Shown here piece after piece: positions 24,690 to 32,734 of a stretch of DNA of 64,000 nt. Below the pieces are notes generated by a model, which did not search any database, was not told where the DNA came from, and was given only the letters and a program-made list of their open reading frames with translations. This stretch comes from Actinopolymorpha pittospori (GTDB lineage Bacteria; Actinomycetota; Actinomycetes; Propionibacteriales; Actinopolymorphaceae). A program made the position numbers and the translations under genes. Numbering within the stretch: position 1 is the stretch's first letter; each line of letters opens with the position of its first letter. The stretch covers positions 7,378,001-7,442,000 of the forward strand of contig NZ_JADBEM010000001.1 in assembly GCF_014873875.1 (NCBI RefSeq), read 5' to 3'.

Positions 24690-25379
24690 TCACACAGGCA
24701 GCCCGGCACCGGCCAGCTGGCCGCGCAGGGTCGGCCCGTCGACGAACACCTCGGCCCGAATGCCGACGGCCCGGGCCGCGTCGACGTTCACCGGCAGGTC
24801 GTCGGTGTAGAACGTCGCGTCCGCGGTCAGTCGATGGCGGTCGAGGAGCAGCTGGTAGATCGCCGGACTGGGCTTGGAGACACGTTCGACGCCGGAGACG
24901 ACGGCGCCGTCGAGTTCGGCGAGGAAGGGCCAGCGCTCCAGCGCGACCGTCCACTTCTCGGCGGAGAAGTTCGTGAGCGCGTAGGTCGGGACGCCCTCGG
25001 CGCGCAGTCGCCCCAGGATCGCCACCGTCTCCTCCAGCGTGCCCCCGACCATCTCGGCCCAGCGCTCGTCGTAGGCCCGGATCAGCTCGGCGTGCTCGGG
25101 GAACCGGCTGGTGAGCTCGGCCACGCCCTCCGCCCAGGTTCGCCCCGCGTCCTGCGCGGCGTTCCACTCCGCTGTGCAGACCCGCGTGAGGAACTCCTCC
25201 ACCGCGTCGTCGTCGGCGAGGAGCGTGCGGTAGAGGTAGCGGGGGTTCCAGTCGAGCAGGACGCCGCCGACGTCGAAGACCACCGCGTCCACGGTGGCGG
25301 TTGGCTTCGTCCACGTGTTCGAAGCACTGTTCGAAGCAGGGTTCGAGCCGGGGCGGGAACTGGCGTGGGAGGTCGTCAC
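24690..25379 (-). CDS. HAD-superfamily hydrolase, subfamily IA
   Basis: A 229-residue HAD phosphatase-like protein with motif I VVFDVGGVLLDW (nucleophile Asp, although the usual second Asp of DxD is Gly, as in YihX-like members), motif II LTNFS, motif III Lys in KPSP and motif IV YTDDLPVN. The substrate is unknown. The GTG at 25379 follows a TAGGGT box by 8 nt. A later GTG at 25292 would remove a Ser/Asn/Ala-rich leader of 29 residues encoded by short TTCGAAGCA repeats, and is also plausible. Confidence 0.8.
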   Translation of the reverse strand: MTTSHASSRPGSNPASNSASNTWTKPTATVDAVVFDVGGVLLDWNPRYLYRTLLADDDAVEEFLTRVCTAEWNAAQDAGRTWAEGVAELTSRFPEHAELIRAYDERWAEMVGGTLEETVAILGRLRAEGVPTYALTNFSAEKWTVALERWPFLAELDGAVVSGVERVSKPSPAIYQLLLDRHRLTADATFYTDDLPVNVDAARAVGIRAEVFVDGPTLRGQLAGAGLPV

Positions 25380-25472
25380 GACAGCCGACCCTACCGGCGC
25401 CGACCAGCGAGCAGGCGTGCGTCGTCGGCTTCCCGCGCGTTCGGGACATCTCGCCCAAGCCGCGAGGAACCC

Positions 25473-27497
25473 TCAGCCCAACACGACCGGGTCGACCTGG
25501 ACACGGACCGCGCCGGGCGCCTTGCGCGCACTACGGACACCCTGGGCCGCCTTGAGCGCCGCGGACAGCTGGGCCCCTGCCGGACGCGGAACGCGCAGGA
25601 CCAGCCGGACGGTCTCGTCCGCGCCGTCGAGTGGCACCGGGCCGAGCACCTCCGCGCCCTCTGGGAGCGAGACCAGCGCGGCGAGGTCGTGCACCGCCGC
25701 GGGCGGCCCTTCCAGGGCGACGAGCCGCAGCGCGGGCGGGAAGCCGGCCGCCTGGCGTTCGGCGAGTTCGCGTTCGGCCTGGGCCGCGGGGCTCCACCGG
25801 ACCAGCGCCTGCACGGCCGGGATCCCAGGCTCGCCCACGACCACGATGGTGCCGCCCCGCTCGGCCGGGCGGACCAGGGCGGCGGCGTTGAACCAGCGCC
25901 GTAGCGTCTCCTCGGCCGACCGCAGGTCGGCCCTCGCGAGCGCGAGCCAGGTGTCGAGCAGGAGCGCGCCGGCGTAACCCTCCTCCGCGACGGGTTCGGC
26001 TCCCGGTGTCGCGACGACGAGCGCGGGCTCGGCGCCGACCGTGTCGAGGACGCGGTTGCCGCCGGAGGTGCGGACCGGGACGCGCGGGAAGGCGCGGCCG
26101 AGTTCCTCCGCCGTACGCCTGGCACCGACGACCGGGGCGCGCAGCCGGCCGCCCCCGCAGGTGGGGCAGCGCCAGGCCGCCGCCGGGCGGCCACACCAGC
26201 CGCACGCGGGAGGCGGCCCGGAGGGGCCGAGCTGGAGCGGGCCGGAACAGGTGCCACAGCGGGCCGGCCCCCGGCAGTTCTGGCAGACCAGCGCGGGGAG
26301 GTAGCCGGCGCGGGGAACCTGGACCAGGACCGGTCCGAGCGCCAGGGCCGCGCGGGCCTGTTCGAAGGCGCGGTGCGGAAGCCGGACCGCGCGGGCGGCC
26401 GGGTCGCGGGCGAGTTCGGACTCGGTCTCCCCGGTCACCTGCACCCTGGGTCCGCGGGCCCGGACCGTGGCCCGGGACCCGGCGAGTGGCCGTGCCCATC
26501 CGCTGGCCAACAGCTGGGCGCCTTCGGCGGTGCACGCGAATCCACCCACCAGGGCCGCGCCCCTCACCTCGTGGGCACGAAGCAGCAGCACCTCGCGGAC
26601 GTGCGGGTAGGGAGCGCGTGGTTCGGCGTGCAGGTCGTCGCCGTCATCCCAGCAGAGGACCAGACCAAGGTCGGCGACCGGCGCGAACGCCGCGGAGCGG
26701 GTGCCGACGACGCAGCGCACCGCACCTCTGCGTACGGCGAGGAACCGGCGGTAGCGCTCGGCCGGGCCGAGCTCGGCGGTCAGGGTGACGTGTTGGTCGG
26801 GACCGAGCACCTCGGTGAACGCGGTGTCCAGCCGGGAGGCGTCACGGTGGTCGGGTACGACGGCGAGGACGCCACGGCCGCTGGCGAGCGTCGCCGCGGC
26901 GGCGTGGGCCAGAGCAAGCGGCCAGTTCTCCCCCGGCAGCGCGGTCCAGACGGCGCGCGGCGCGTCACCCCGGCGCAGGGCGTCCAGGAACGCGGCGCCG
27001 GTGTCGTAGGAATCCCACGGCCCGGCGGCGGGAGGGATCTCCAGCGGGGGTGCGGGGTCCGATGCCGCCTCACCTTCGACCCGCGCGTGCCGGGGCGGAA
27101 CCGCCAGGCGCAGGACGTCGGCGAGCGTCCCCGCGTAGCGGTCGGCGACCCGCCGGGCGAGCTGGGCGATCTCGGCTGTGAGGACGGGCTCGGCCGACAC
27201 GACCCGGCGTAGTGGGGCGAGCCGGCCCCGGTGGTCGGACTCCGCCACCCGCTCCAGGACGTAGCCGTCGAGGTCCTGACCGGCGAACCGGACCCGCACC
27301 CGGCAGCCGGGCACACAGGTCTCGTGCAGCTTCTCGGGCACGAGGTAGTCGAAGGGCCGGTCGAGATGGGCGAGCGGCACGTCGACCAGGACGCGCGCGA
27401 CGGGTAACTCCGGCGCGGGTGCCTGCGGGGAGGTGGGACGGGGTCGCCGCACGCGGGCTCGCACCAGCGCCAGCTGGCCCGCGTCCTCCTCCGTCAC
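25473..27497 (-). CDS. priA: PriA-like primosomal protein N' without helicase motifs
   Basis: A 674-residue PriA homolog. The N-terminal DNA-binding domain (VARVLVDVPLAHLDRPFDYLV) is conserved and the eight zinc-binding Cys are complete at residues 405, 408, 414, 417, 432, 435, 444 and 447. The Walker A site is replaced by WTALPGENW (184-192) and the DEAH box by CWDDGDD. Loss of ATPase motifs is known for actinobacterial PriA, so it probably helps replication restart without unwinding DNA. A hairpin separates it from metK upstream. Confidence 0.92.
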   Translation of the reverse strand: MTEEDAGQLALVRARVRRPRPTSPQAPAPELPVARVLVDVPLAHLDRPFDYLVPEKLHETCVPGCRVRVRFAGQDLDGYVLERVAESDHRGRLAPLRRVVSAEPVLTAEIAQLARRVADRYAGTLADVLRLAVPPRHARVEGEAASDPAPPLEIPPAAGPWDSYDTGAAFLDALRRGDAPRAVWTALPGENWPLALAHAAAATLASGRGVLAVVPDHRDASRLDTAFTEVLGPDQHVTLTAELGPAERYRRFLAVRRGAVRCVVGTRSAAFAPVADLGLVLCWDDGDDLHAEPRAPYPHVREVLLLRAHEVRGAALVGGFACTAEGAQLLASGWARPLAGSRATVRARGPRVQVTGETESELARDPAARAVRLPHRAFEQARAALALGPVLVQVPRAGYLPALVCQNCRGPARCGTCSGPLQLGPSGPPPACGWCGRPAAAWRCPTCGGGRLRAPVVGARRTAEELGRAFPRVPVRTSGGNRVLDTVGAEPALVVATPGAEPVAEEGYAGALLLDTWLALARADLRSAEETLRRWFNAAALVRPAERGGTIVVVGEPGIPAVQALVRWSPAAQAERELAERQAAGFPPALRLVALEGPPAAVHDLAALVSLPEGAEVLGPVPLDGADETVRLVLRVPRPAGAQLSAALKAAQGVRSARKAPGAVRVQVDPVVLG

Positions 27498-27509
27498 CTT
27501 GGCAGGCTA

Positions 27510-27541
27510 GGGCAGGCCACCGACATCTCGGTGGCCTGCCC
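27510..27541 (-). terminator. Hairpin terminator between metK and priA
   Basis: A perfect 14-bp stem (GGGCAGGCCACCGA with TCGGTGGCCTGCCC) with a 4-nt loop lies 54 nt beyond the metK stop and 13 nt before the priA start. It most likely ends metK transcription, and would reduce read-through into priA. Confidence 0.75.
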
Positions 27542-27594
27542 CACGAGGGCGTCACATGAGTCAGGCATGGTCGACAGGACCCGCCCGTCGAGCC

Positions 27595-28791
27595 TCAGCT
27601 GAGGCCGGCGGCGCTGCGCAGGTCGTCGGCGCGGTCGGTCCGCTCCCAGGTGAAGTCGGGTTCGTCCCGGCCGAAGTGGCCGTAGGCCGCGGTGGCGGTG
27701 TAGATCGGCCGACGCAGGTCGAGGTCGCGGATGATCGCGGCCGGACGTAGGTCGAACACCTGCTGCACGGCCTTCTCGATCACGTCGACCGGCGCCACCT
27801 CGGTGCCGGAGCAGTCGACGTAGAAGCCGACCGGCTGTGCTTTGCCGATCGCGTAGGCGACCTGGCACTCGCAGCGCTTGGCGAGCCCGGCGGCGACGAT
27901 GTTCTTGGCCACCCAGCGCATCGCGTAGGCGGCGGACCGGTCGACCTTTGTCGGGTCCTTGCCGCTGAAGGCGCCGCCACCGTGCCGGGCGTAGCCGCCG
28001 TAGGTGTCGACGATGATCTTCCGGCCGGTGAGCCCGGCGTCACCCATGGGACCGCCGACCTCGAACCGGCCCGTCGGGTTGACGAAGAGCCGGTAGCCGT
28101 CGGTGTCGATGCCGAGGCTGCCGACCACGGGATCGACGACGTGGTTGCGGATGTCGGGCGCGAGCATGTTGTCGAGATCGATGTTGGCCGCGTGCTGGGT
28201 CGACACCACCACCGCGTCGACGCGGACGGGGCGGTCACCGTCGTACTCGATCGTGACCTGCGTCTTGCCGTCCGGACGGAGGTAGGGCAGTGTGCCGTCC
28301 TTGCGCACCTCGGCGAGGCGCTTGGAGAGCTTGTGCGCCACCGTGATCGGGACCGGCATCAGCTCAGGCGTCTCGTCGCAGGCGAAGCCGAACATCATGC
28401 CCTGGTCGCCCGCGCCCTGCCGGTCGATCGGGTCGACCGAGCCGTCGGTGCGGCCTTCGTAGGCCTCGTCGACGCCCTGCGCGATGTCCGGGGACTGCGA
28501 ACCGAGAGAGACGGTGACGCCGCAGGACGCGCCGTCGAAGCCCTTCGCGGAGGAGTCGTAGCCGATGTCGAGGATGCGCCCGCGCACCAGGCTCGCGATG
28601 TCGGCGTAGGTGTTGGTGGTGACCTCACCGGCCACCACGACCAGCCCGGTGGTGACCAGGGTCTCGACCGCGACCCGGCTGTGCGGGTCGTCCTTGAGGA
28701 GGGCGTCGAGCACCGAATCGCTGATCTGGTCAGCGATCTTGTCCGGGTGGCCCTCCGTGACCGACTCGGACGTGAACAGTCGTCGGGACAC
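27595..28791 (-). CDS. metK: S-adenosylmethionine synthetase
   Basis: Makes S-adenosylmethionine from methionine and ATP. The 398-residue protein has the family marks GHPDKIADQISDSVLDA, GAGDQGMMFGFA and the P-loop-like GGGAFSGKDPTKVDRSAAY. The GTG at 28791 is preferred: it gives MSRRLFTSESVTEGHPDKI, the usual N-terminus, and leaves AAAGGA 5 nt upstream. The ATG two codons earlier touches the Shine-Dalgarno. A large hairpin lies directly upstream. It lies 113 nt downstream of a radical SAM gene on the same strand. Confidence 0.96.
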   Translation of the reverse strand: MSRRLFTSESVTEGHPDKIADQISDSVLDALLKDDPHSRVAVETLVTTGLVVVAGEVTTNTYADIASLVRGRILDIGYDSSAKGFDGASCGVTVSLGSQSPDIAQGVDEAYEGRTDGSVDPIDRQGAGDQGMMFGFACDETPELMPVPITVAHKLSKRLAEVRKDGTLPYLRPDGKTQVTIEYDGDRPVRVDAVVVSTQHAANIDLDNMLAPDIRNHVVDPVVGSLGIDTDGYRLFVNPTGRFEVGGPMGDAGLTGRKIIVDTYGGYARHGGGAFSGKDPTKVDRSAAYAMRWVAKNIVAAGLAKRCECQVAYAIGKAQPVGFYVDCSGTEVAPVDVIEKAVQQVFDLRPAAIIRDLDLRRPIYTATAAYGHFGRDEPDFTWERTDRADDLRSAAGLS

Positions 28792-28805
28792 GGCCATCCT
28801 TTCTG

Positions 28806-28849
28806 CGCGAGGCCTCGGGCACGTTGTCAGCGGCGTGCCGGCCCTCGCG
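28806..28849 (-). promoter_or_regulatory. Two-tier hairpin in the metK leader
   Basis: On the minus strand CGCGAGG (28843-28849) pairs with CCTCGCG (28806-28812), and inside it GGCACG pairs with CGTGCC (28818-28823 with 28834-28839). The structure ends 15 nt before the GTG start, right against the Shine-Dalgarno. It could control metK translation. I could not match it to a SAM riboswitch class. Confidence 0.4.
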
Positions 28850-28904
28850 GTGTCGCGAAGAAATAGCTCTCATGTAATTGCGCGTGACCGCAAGCGTAAC
28901 GATG

Positions 28905-29912
28905 TCAGCCGGGCGTGGCGTACCGATGGGTCGCGTTTCGGTGAGAATTGCGTCTTGTTCCCACACCGTAACGCTCGGACAGTTTGTCGACCTCCTCGGC
29001 TATTCGTCGCTGGTAGGCCGAAGGCGCATAGGTACCACTGGCGTACAGGCGGCGATATTCCGGCACGAGCTCGGGGTGGTCGCGTCGCAGCCAGCGTTGG
29101 TACCACTCCCGCGCACCCGACCGCAGGTGCAGGACGATCGGCGTGATGCTCGTGGCGCCGGCATCGGCGATCGCGCGCACCGTCTCATCGAGCTGGTCGG
29201 GGCTGTCGCTCAGGAACGGCAGGATCGGTGCCATCAGGACGCCGACCCGGAAGCCGGCCTCGGTGAGCGTCCGGCACACACGCAGCCGGGCGGACGGGCT
29301 CGGCGTGCCGGGCTCCACAGACCGCCACAGCGCGGCGTCGACCGAGCCGATCGACAGGCTGATCCCCACCGTGGTGACCTGTGCGGCCTCGCGCAGCAGG
29401 TCGAGGTCGCGCAGGATCAGGGTGCCCTTGGTGAGAATCGAGAACGGGTTGTGGGCGTCGCGCAACGCGCTGATGATCCCTGGCATCAGCGTGTAGCGGC
29501 CCTCGGCCCGCTGGTAGCAGTCGACGTTGGTGCCCATCGCGATCGCCTCGCCCTGCCAGCTGGGCCGGGCCAGCTCCCGGCGCAGCAGCTCCCCCGCGTT
29601 GACCTTGACGATCACCTTGCTGTCGAAGTCGTGGCCCGCGTCGAGATCGAGGTATTCGTGGGTGCGCCGGGCGAAGCAGTAGACGCAGGCGTGGCTACAC
29701 CCCCTGTAGGGGTTGATCGTCCACTGGAAGGGGACTCGCGCCGGCGCCGGAACCTTGTTGATGATCGACCGAGCGCGGATCTCGTAGAAGGTCATTCCGC
29801 GGAACTCGGGCGTGTCGAAGGTGCGGGCGCACGACTCCATCCCGAACAGTGTCAGCTCGCCGGGGGCACCGCCGTCCTCCCGATCGCCGAGCCGCAGTCC
29901 ATCCCATCGCAC
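28905..29912 (-). CDS. Radical SAM protein, Rv2578c family
   Basis: A 335-residue radical SAM protein. The cluster motif CSHACVYC (C72, C76, C79) binds a 4Fe-4S cluster, and the layout INPYRGCSHACVYCFAR resembles spore photoproduct lyase-like and Rv2578c-type proteins. The reaction is unknown. A TACACT box ends 6 nt before the GTG start (probably leaderless), and a perfect LexA-type SOS box overlaps the promoter, pointing to induction by DNA damage. metK, which makes its cosubstrate, is next downstream. Confidence 0.87.
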   Translation of the reverse strand: MRWDGLRLGDREDGGAPGELTLFGMESCARTFDTPEFRGMTFYEIRARSIINKVPAPARVPFQWTINPYRGCSHACVYCFARRTHEYLDLDAGHDFDSKVIVKVNAGELLRRELARPSWQGEAIAMGTNVDCYQRAEGRYTLMPGIISALRDAHNPFSILTKGTLILRDLDLLREAAQVTTVGISLSIGSVDAALWRSVEPGTPSPSARLRVCRTLTEAGFRVGVLMAPILPFLSDSPDQLDETVRAIADAGATSITPIVLHLRSGAREWYQRWLRRDHPELVPEYRRLYASGTYAPSAYQRRIAEEVDKLSERYGVGTRRNSHRNATHRYATPG

Positions 29913-29918
29913 CCGGGC

Positions 29919-29941
29919 AGTGTATCGAACATTCGTTCGAT
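29919..29941 (-). promoter_or_regulatory. LexA SOS box over the radical SAM promoter
   Basis: TCGAAC-N4-GTTCGA (29925-29940), extended by one matching base each side (29924-29941), equals the actinobacterial LexA consensus with no mismatch. The -10 TACACT (29919-29924) borders it, so bound LexA would block the promoter. Confidence 0.85.
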
Positions 29942-29977
29942 CTCCAGGCCGCGGTGCCCGGGGCGCGCCGGTCGGTG

Positions 29978-31204
29978 TTACCAGCGTTCGGCGACGAGGT
30001 CCCAGATGCGGTGGGCGAGGGCGTCCTTGGATCCGTGGGGGACGACGGTCTCCGAGCCGTCCGTCCCGAGGATGACCGCCTCGTTGTCGGTCGACTCGAA
30101 GCCCTTGTCGGCGCCCACCTCGTTGACCACGAGAAGGTCGCAGCCCTTCCTGGCGAGCTTGGTCCGCCCGTGGGTGAGAACGCTGCCCTCGGCGTCACCC
30201 GTCTCCGCCGCGAAGCCGGCCACGACGAGGTCCTTGCGGGGGCGGTCGTGGGACAGCTCGGCGAGGATGTCGGGGTTCTGGACGAGTTCGACCGTGGGTG
30301 CCGAACGGTCGTCGGTCTTCTTGATCTTGTGGTCGGTGTAGGTGCGTGGCCGGAAGTCTGCCGGCGCCGCGGCCATCACCACCGCGTCGGCGTGCTGGGC
30401 GGCCTCGAGCACCGCGTCTCGCAGGTCGCGGGTCGACACGACCGACGTCACCGTGACACCGGCCGGGGCCGGCAGGGTGACGTTGGCGGCGATCAGGGTG
30501 ACGCTCGCACCCCGGACGACGGCGGCGCGGGCGAGGGCGTATCCCTGCCGGCCCGACGAACGGTTGCCGATGAACCGAACGGGGTCGAGAAACTCCCGGG
30601 TGCCGCCGGCGCTGACCACGACCCGCCGGCCGGCGAGATCCTGCAGAAGTGGCTGGGAGCCGCGGGCGAGGATGTCGCGGCACACCTCGAAGATCTGCTC
30701 GGGCTCGGGAAATCGGCCCTTGCCCGTGTCGGCGCCGGTGAGTCGACCTTCGGCGGGCTCGAGCACCAGAGCTCCACGCTCACGCAGCGTGGCGACGTTG
30801 GCGCGGGTCGCGGGGTGCTCCCACATCTCGGTGTGCATGGCGGGAACGAACACGACCGGGCACCGGGCGGTGAGAAGTGTCGACGTCAGCAGATCGTCGG
30901 CCAGGCCGTTGGCGGCCTTGGCCAGGACGTCGGCCGTGGCGGGAGCGACCACCACCAGGTCGGCCCGCTGACCGAGCCGGACGTGGGGCACCTCGTGCAC
31001 GTCGTCCCAGACCTGGGTGTGCACCGGCTGATGCGACAACGCCGCCCAGGTCGCCTCCCCCACGAAGTGCAGCGCGCTCTCGGTGGGGACGACCCGGACG
31101 GCGTTACCCGCCTCGACGAGCAGTCGAAGCAGGGAACATGCCTTGTAGGCGGCGATGCCGCCGGTGACGCCGAGCACGACCCGCGGCGACGAGGGACCCG
31201 GCAT
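29978..31204 (-). CDS. coaBC: Bifunctional phosphopantothenoylcysteine decarboxylase/synthetase
   Basis: Joins cysteine to 4'-phosphopantothenate and decarboxylates the product to 4'-phosphopantetheine in coenzyme A synthesis. The CoaC half (about residues 1-180) binds FMN and has GVTGGIAAYKA, APATADVLAKAANGLADDLL and PAMHTEMW. The CoaB half (about 190-408) has SAGGTREFLDPVRFIGNRSS and the KIKK Lys motif. GGAG precedes the ATG. It follows rpoZ by 40 nt on the same strand. Confidence 0.95.
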   Translation of the reverse strand: MPGPSSPRVVLGVTGGIAAYKACSLLRLLVEAGNAVRVVPTESALHFVGEATWAALSHQPVHTQVWDDVHEVPHVRLGQRADLVVVAPATADVLAKAANGLADDLLTSTLLTARCPVVFVPAMHTEMWEHPATRANVATLRERGALVLEPAEGRLTGADTGKGRFPEPEQIFEVCRDILARGSQPLLQDLAGRRVVVSAGGTREFLDPVRFIGNRSSGRQGYALARAAVVRGASVTLIAANVTLPAPAGVTVTSVVSTRDLRDAVLEAAQHADAVVMAAAPADFRPRTYTDHKIKKTDDRSAPTVELVQNPDILAELSHDRPRKDLVVAGFAAETGDAEGSVLTHGRTKLARKGCDLLVVNEVGADKGFESTDNEAVILGTDGSETVVPHGSKDALAHRIWDLVAERW

Positions 31205-31244
31205 CGGTGCGCTCCGAACTCAGGGGAGGGACGGTGGGCGCCGG

Positions 31245-31535
31245 TCAGGACGCGGCGGGGCGACCCTCGTCGGTGGGCTCGATGTCCTCAACGGTCAGCA
31301 GGCCCTCGTTGATCTCCCGCAGGGCGATCGACAGCGGCTTCTCCTGGACGTGGGTGTCGACGAGTGGGCCGACGTATTCGAGCAGCCCCTCGCCGAGCTG
31401 GGCGTAGTAGGCGTTGATCTGACGCGCACGCTTCGCGGAGAACAAGACGAGCTTGTACTTCGAGTCGCTCTTCTCGAGCAGATCGTCGATAGGCGGGTGG
31501 GTGATGCCTTCGGCGGCGGGCTGGGTGCCGGACAA
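31245..31535 (-). CDS. rpoZ: RNA polymerase omega subunit
   Basis: A small subunit that helps fold and assemble RNA polymerase. The 96-residue protein shows the actinobacterial omega pattern PPIDDLLEKSDSKYKLVLFS followed by AKRARQINAYYAQLGEGLLE. The likely start is a TTG at 31535: GGAGG lies 7 nt upstream, and no ATG or GTG fits before the conserved region. The TTG is 2 nt after the gmk stop, so the two are coupled. Confidence 0.92.
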   Translation of the reverse strand: MSGTQPAAEGITHPPIDDLLEKSDSKYKLVLFSAKRARQINAYYAQLGEGLLEYVGPLVDTHVQEKPLSIALREINEGLLTVEDIEPTDEGRPAAS

Positions 31536-31537
31536 GC

Positions 31538-32173
31538 TCAGGCCTCCGGAGAGTCGGGGTAGGAGCGCATTAAGGCTACCAACTCGTCCGCGGCGGCGCG
31601 TACTTCGGTGTTGACAATTGTCACATCGAACTCCTTTTCGGCCGCAAGTTCCATCCGAGCGGTCTCCAGGCGGCGTTCCTGCTCCTCCGGAGACTCGGTG
31701 CCACGGCCGAGCAGGCGGCGTACGAGCTCGTCCCAGTCGGGCGGGGACAGGAAGACGAACAGCGCCTCCGGCATGGTCTGCCGGACCTGCCGGGCACCCT
31801 GGAGATCGATCTCCAGCAGGGCCGGCCGGCCTTCGGTGAGCTTGTCGAGCACGGCGCCACGCGGGGTGCCGTAGCGGTTGGCCCCGTGGACCACCGCCCA
31901 CTCGAGCAGCTCGTCCGCCGCGATCATCCGGTCGAACTCCTCGTCGGAGACGAACCAGTAGTGCACCCCGTGGATCTCGCCCGGGCGCGGGCGGCGGGTC
32001 GTCGCCGACACCGAGATCCAGACGTCGGGGTGGTCACGACGGATCGCCGCCGCGACGGTGCCCTTACCGACGGCGGTCGGCCCGGCGAGCACGGTCAACC
32101 GGGCCACACGTCGCTCGGGCTCCCCGGCGGCGGCGGTGCGGTCGTACACAATCTCAGGATTCGCCGAACTCAC
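31538..32173 (-). CDS. gmk: Guanylate kinase
   Basis: Phosphorylates GMP to GDP. The 211-residue protein has the P-loop GPTAVGKGT, the GMP-binding SVSATTRRPRPGEIHGVHYWF and the LID region. The GTG at 32173 overlaps the 3' end of mihF by 20 nt; a GTG nine codons later (VYDRTAAAG) is a possible start, since the first residues are not conserved. Order mihF-gmk-rpoZ is typical of actinobacteria. Confidence 0.94.
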   Translation of the reverse strand: MSSANPEIVYDRTAAAGEPERRVARLTVLAGPTAVGKGTVAAAIRRDHPDVWISVSATTRRPRPGEIHGVHYWFVSDEEFDRMIAADELLEWAVVHGANRYGTPRGAVLDKLTEGRPALLEIDLQGARQVRQTMPEALFVFLSPPDWDELVRRLLGRGTESPEEQERRLETARMELAAEKEFDVTIVNTEVRAAADELVALMRSYPDSPEA

Positions 32174-32474
32174 GCTTCAGCGCAGCCACTTGGTTGTCTC
32201 CGAGCCCTCGCACGCGGCGGCTCTCGGAGATTCCGATGCGTTCCATGATCTGCTTGGCGCGAACCTTGCCGACGCCTGGCATGGCGCAGAGCAGGTCCAC
32301 CACCCGCATCTTTCCGATCACTTCGTTGTCGTCACGCCCGACTTTGACGATCTCGCCGAGCGAGGCACCGGAGTTCTTGAGTCTGTTCTTGACCTCAGCG
32401 CGCTCGCGGCGGGCCTGCGCGGCCTTCTCGAGCGCGGCTTGACGAGCTTCAGGAGTCAGGTGAGGTAGCGGCAC
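32154..32474 (-). CDS. mihF: Integration host factor, actinobacterial type
   Basis: A 106-residue nucleoid protein unrelated to enterobacterial IHF. It has a long N-terminal helix (LTPEARQAALEKAAQARRER) and a helix-two-turns-helix DNA-binding part with MPGVGKVRAKQIMERIGI. It bends or compacts DNA and is essential in mycobacteria. GTG start with GAGGTGA upstream. The 260 nt to the CysQ gene hold no gene; the promoter should be there. Confidence 0.93.
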   Translation of the reverse strand: MPLPHLTPEARQAALEKAAQARRERAEVKNRLKNSGASLGEIVKVGRDDNEVIGKMRVVDLLCAMPGVGKVRAKQIMERIGISESRRVRGLGDNQVAALKREFGES

Positions 32475-32734
32475 GGACGGTCACCTCGAGGCTGTACGAC
32501 GGGTCTGGGTGCAGCGATTCTTGCTCGGTCGTTCAGGCGCCTGGAGGCCGGGGTCCCGAAACCGTCCGTGCACCACGAACACCCACGATTCGGACGCGAA
32601 CCTATCCAGGTGGCATCGATGGGGCAAACAGGGGGGTACCCCGACAGATACACGGGCATCGTTCGTTCCCCTCGGCGCCCCGTTCGCGAGGCTCGGAGGT
32701 GAACACGCTCGGCGCCCGCCCGGACGCGGTGCGC

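Noticed and set aside
28798..28904. SAM riboswitch upstream of metK
   Set aside because: The hairpin there does not show the conserved cores of the SAM-I, SAM-II, SAM-IV or SAH classes that I can recall.
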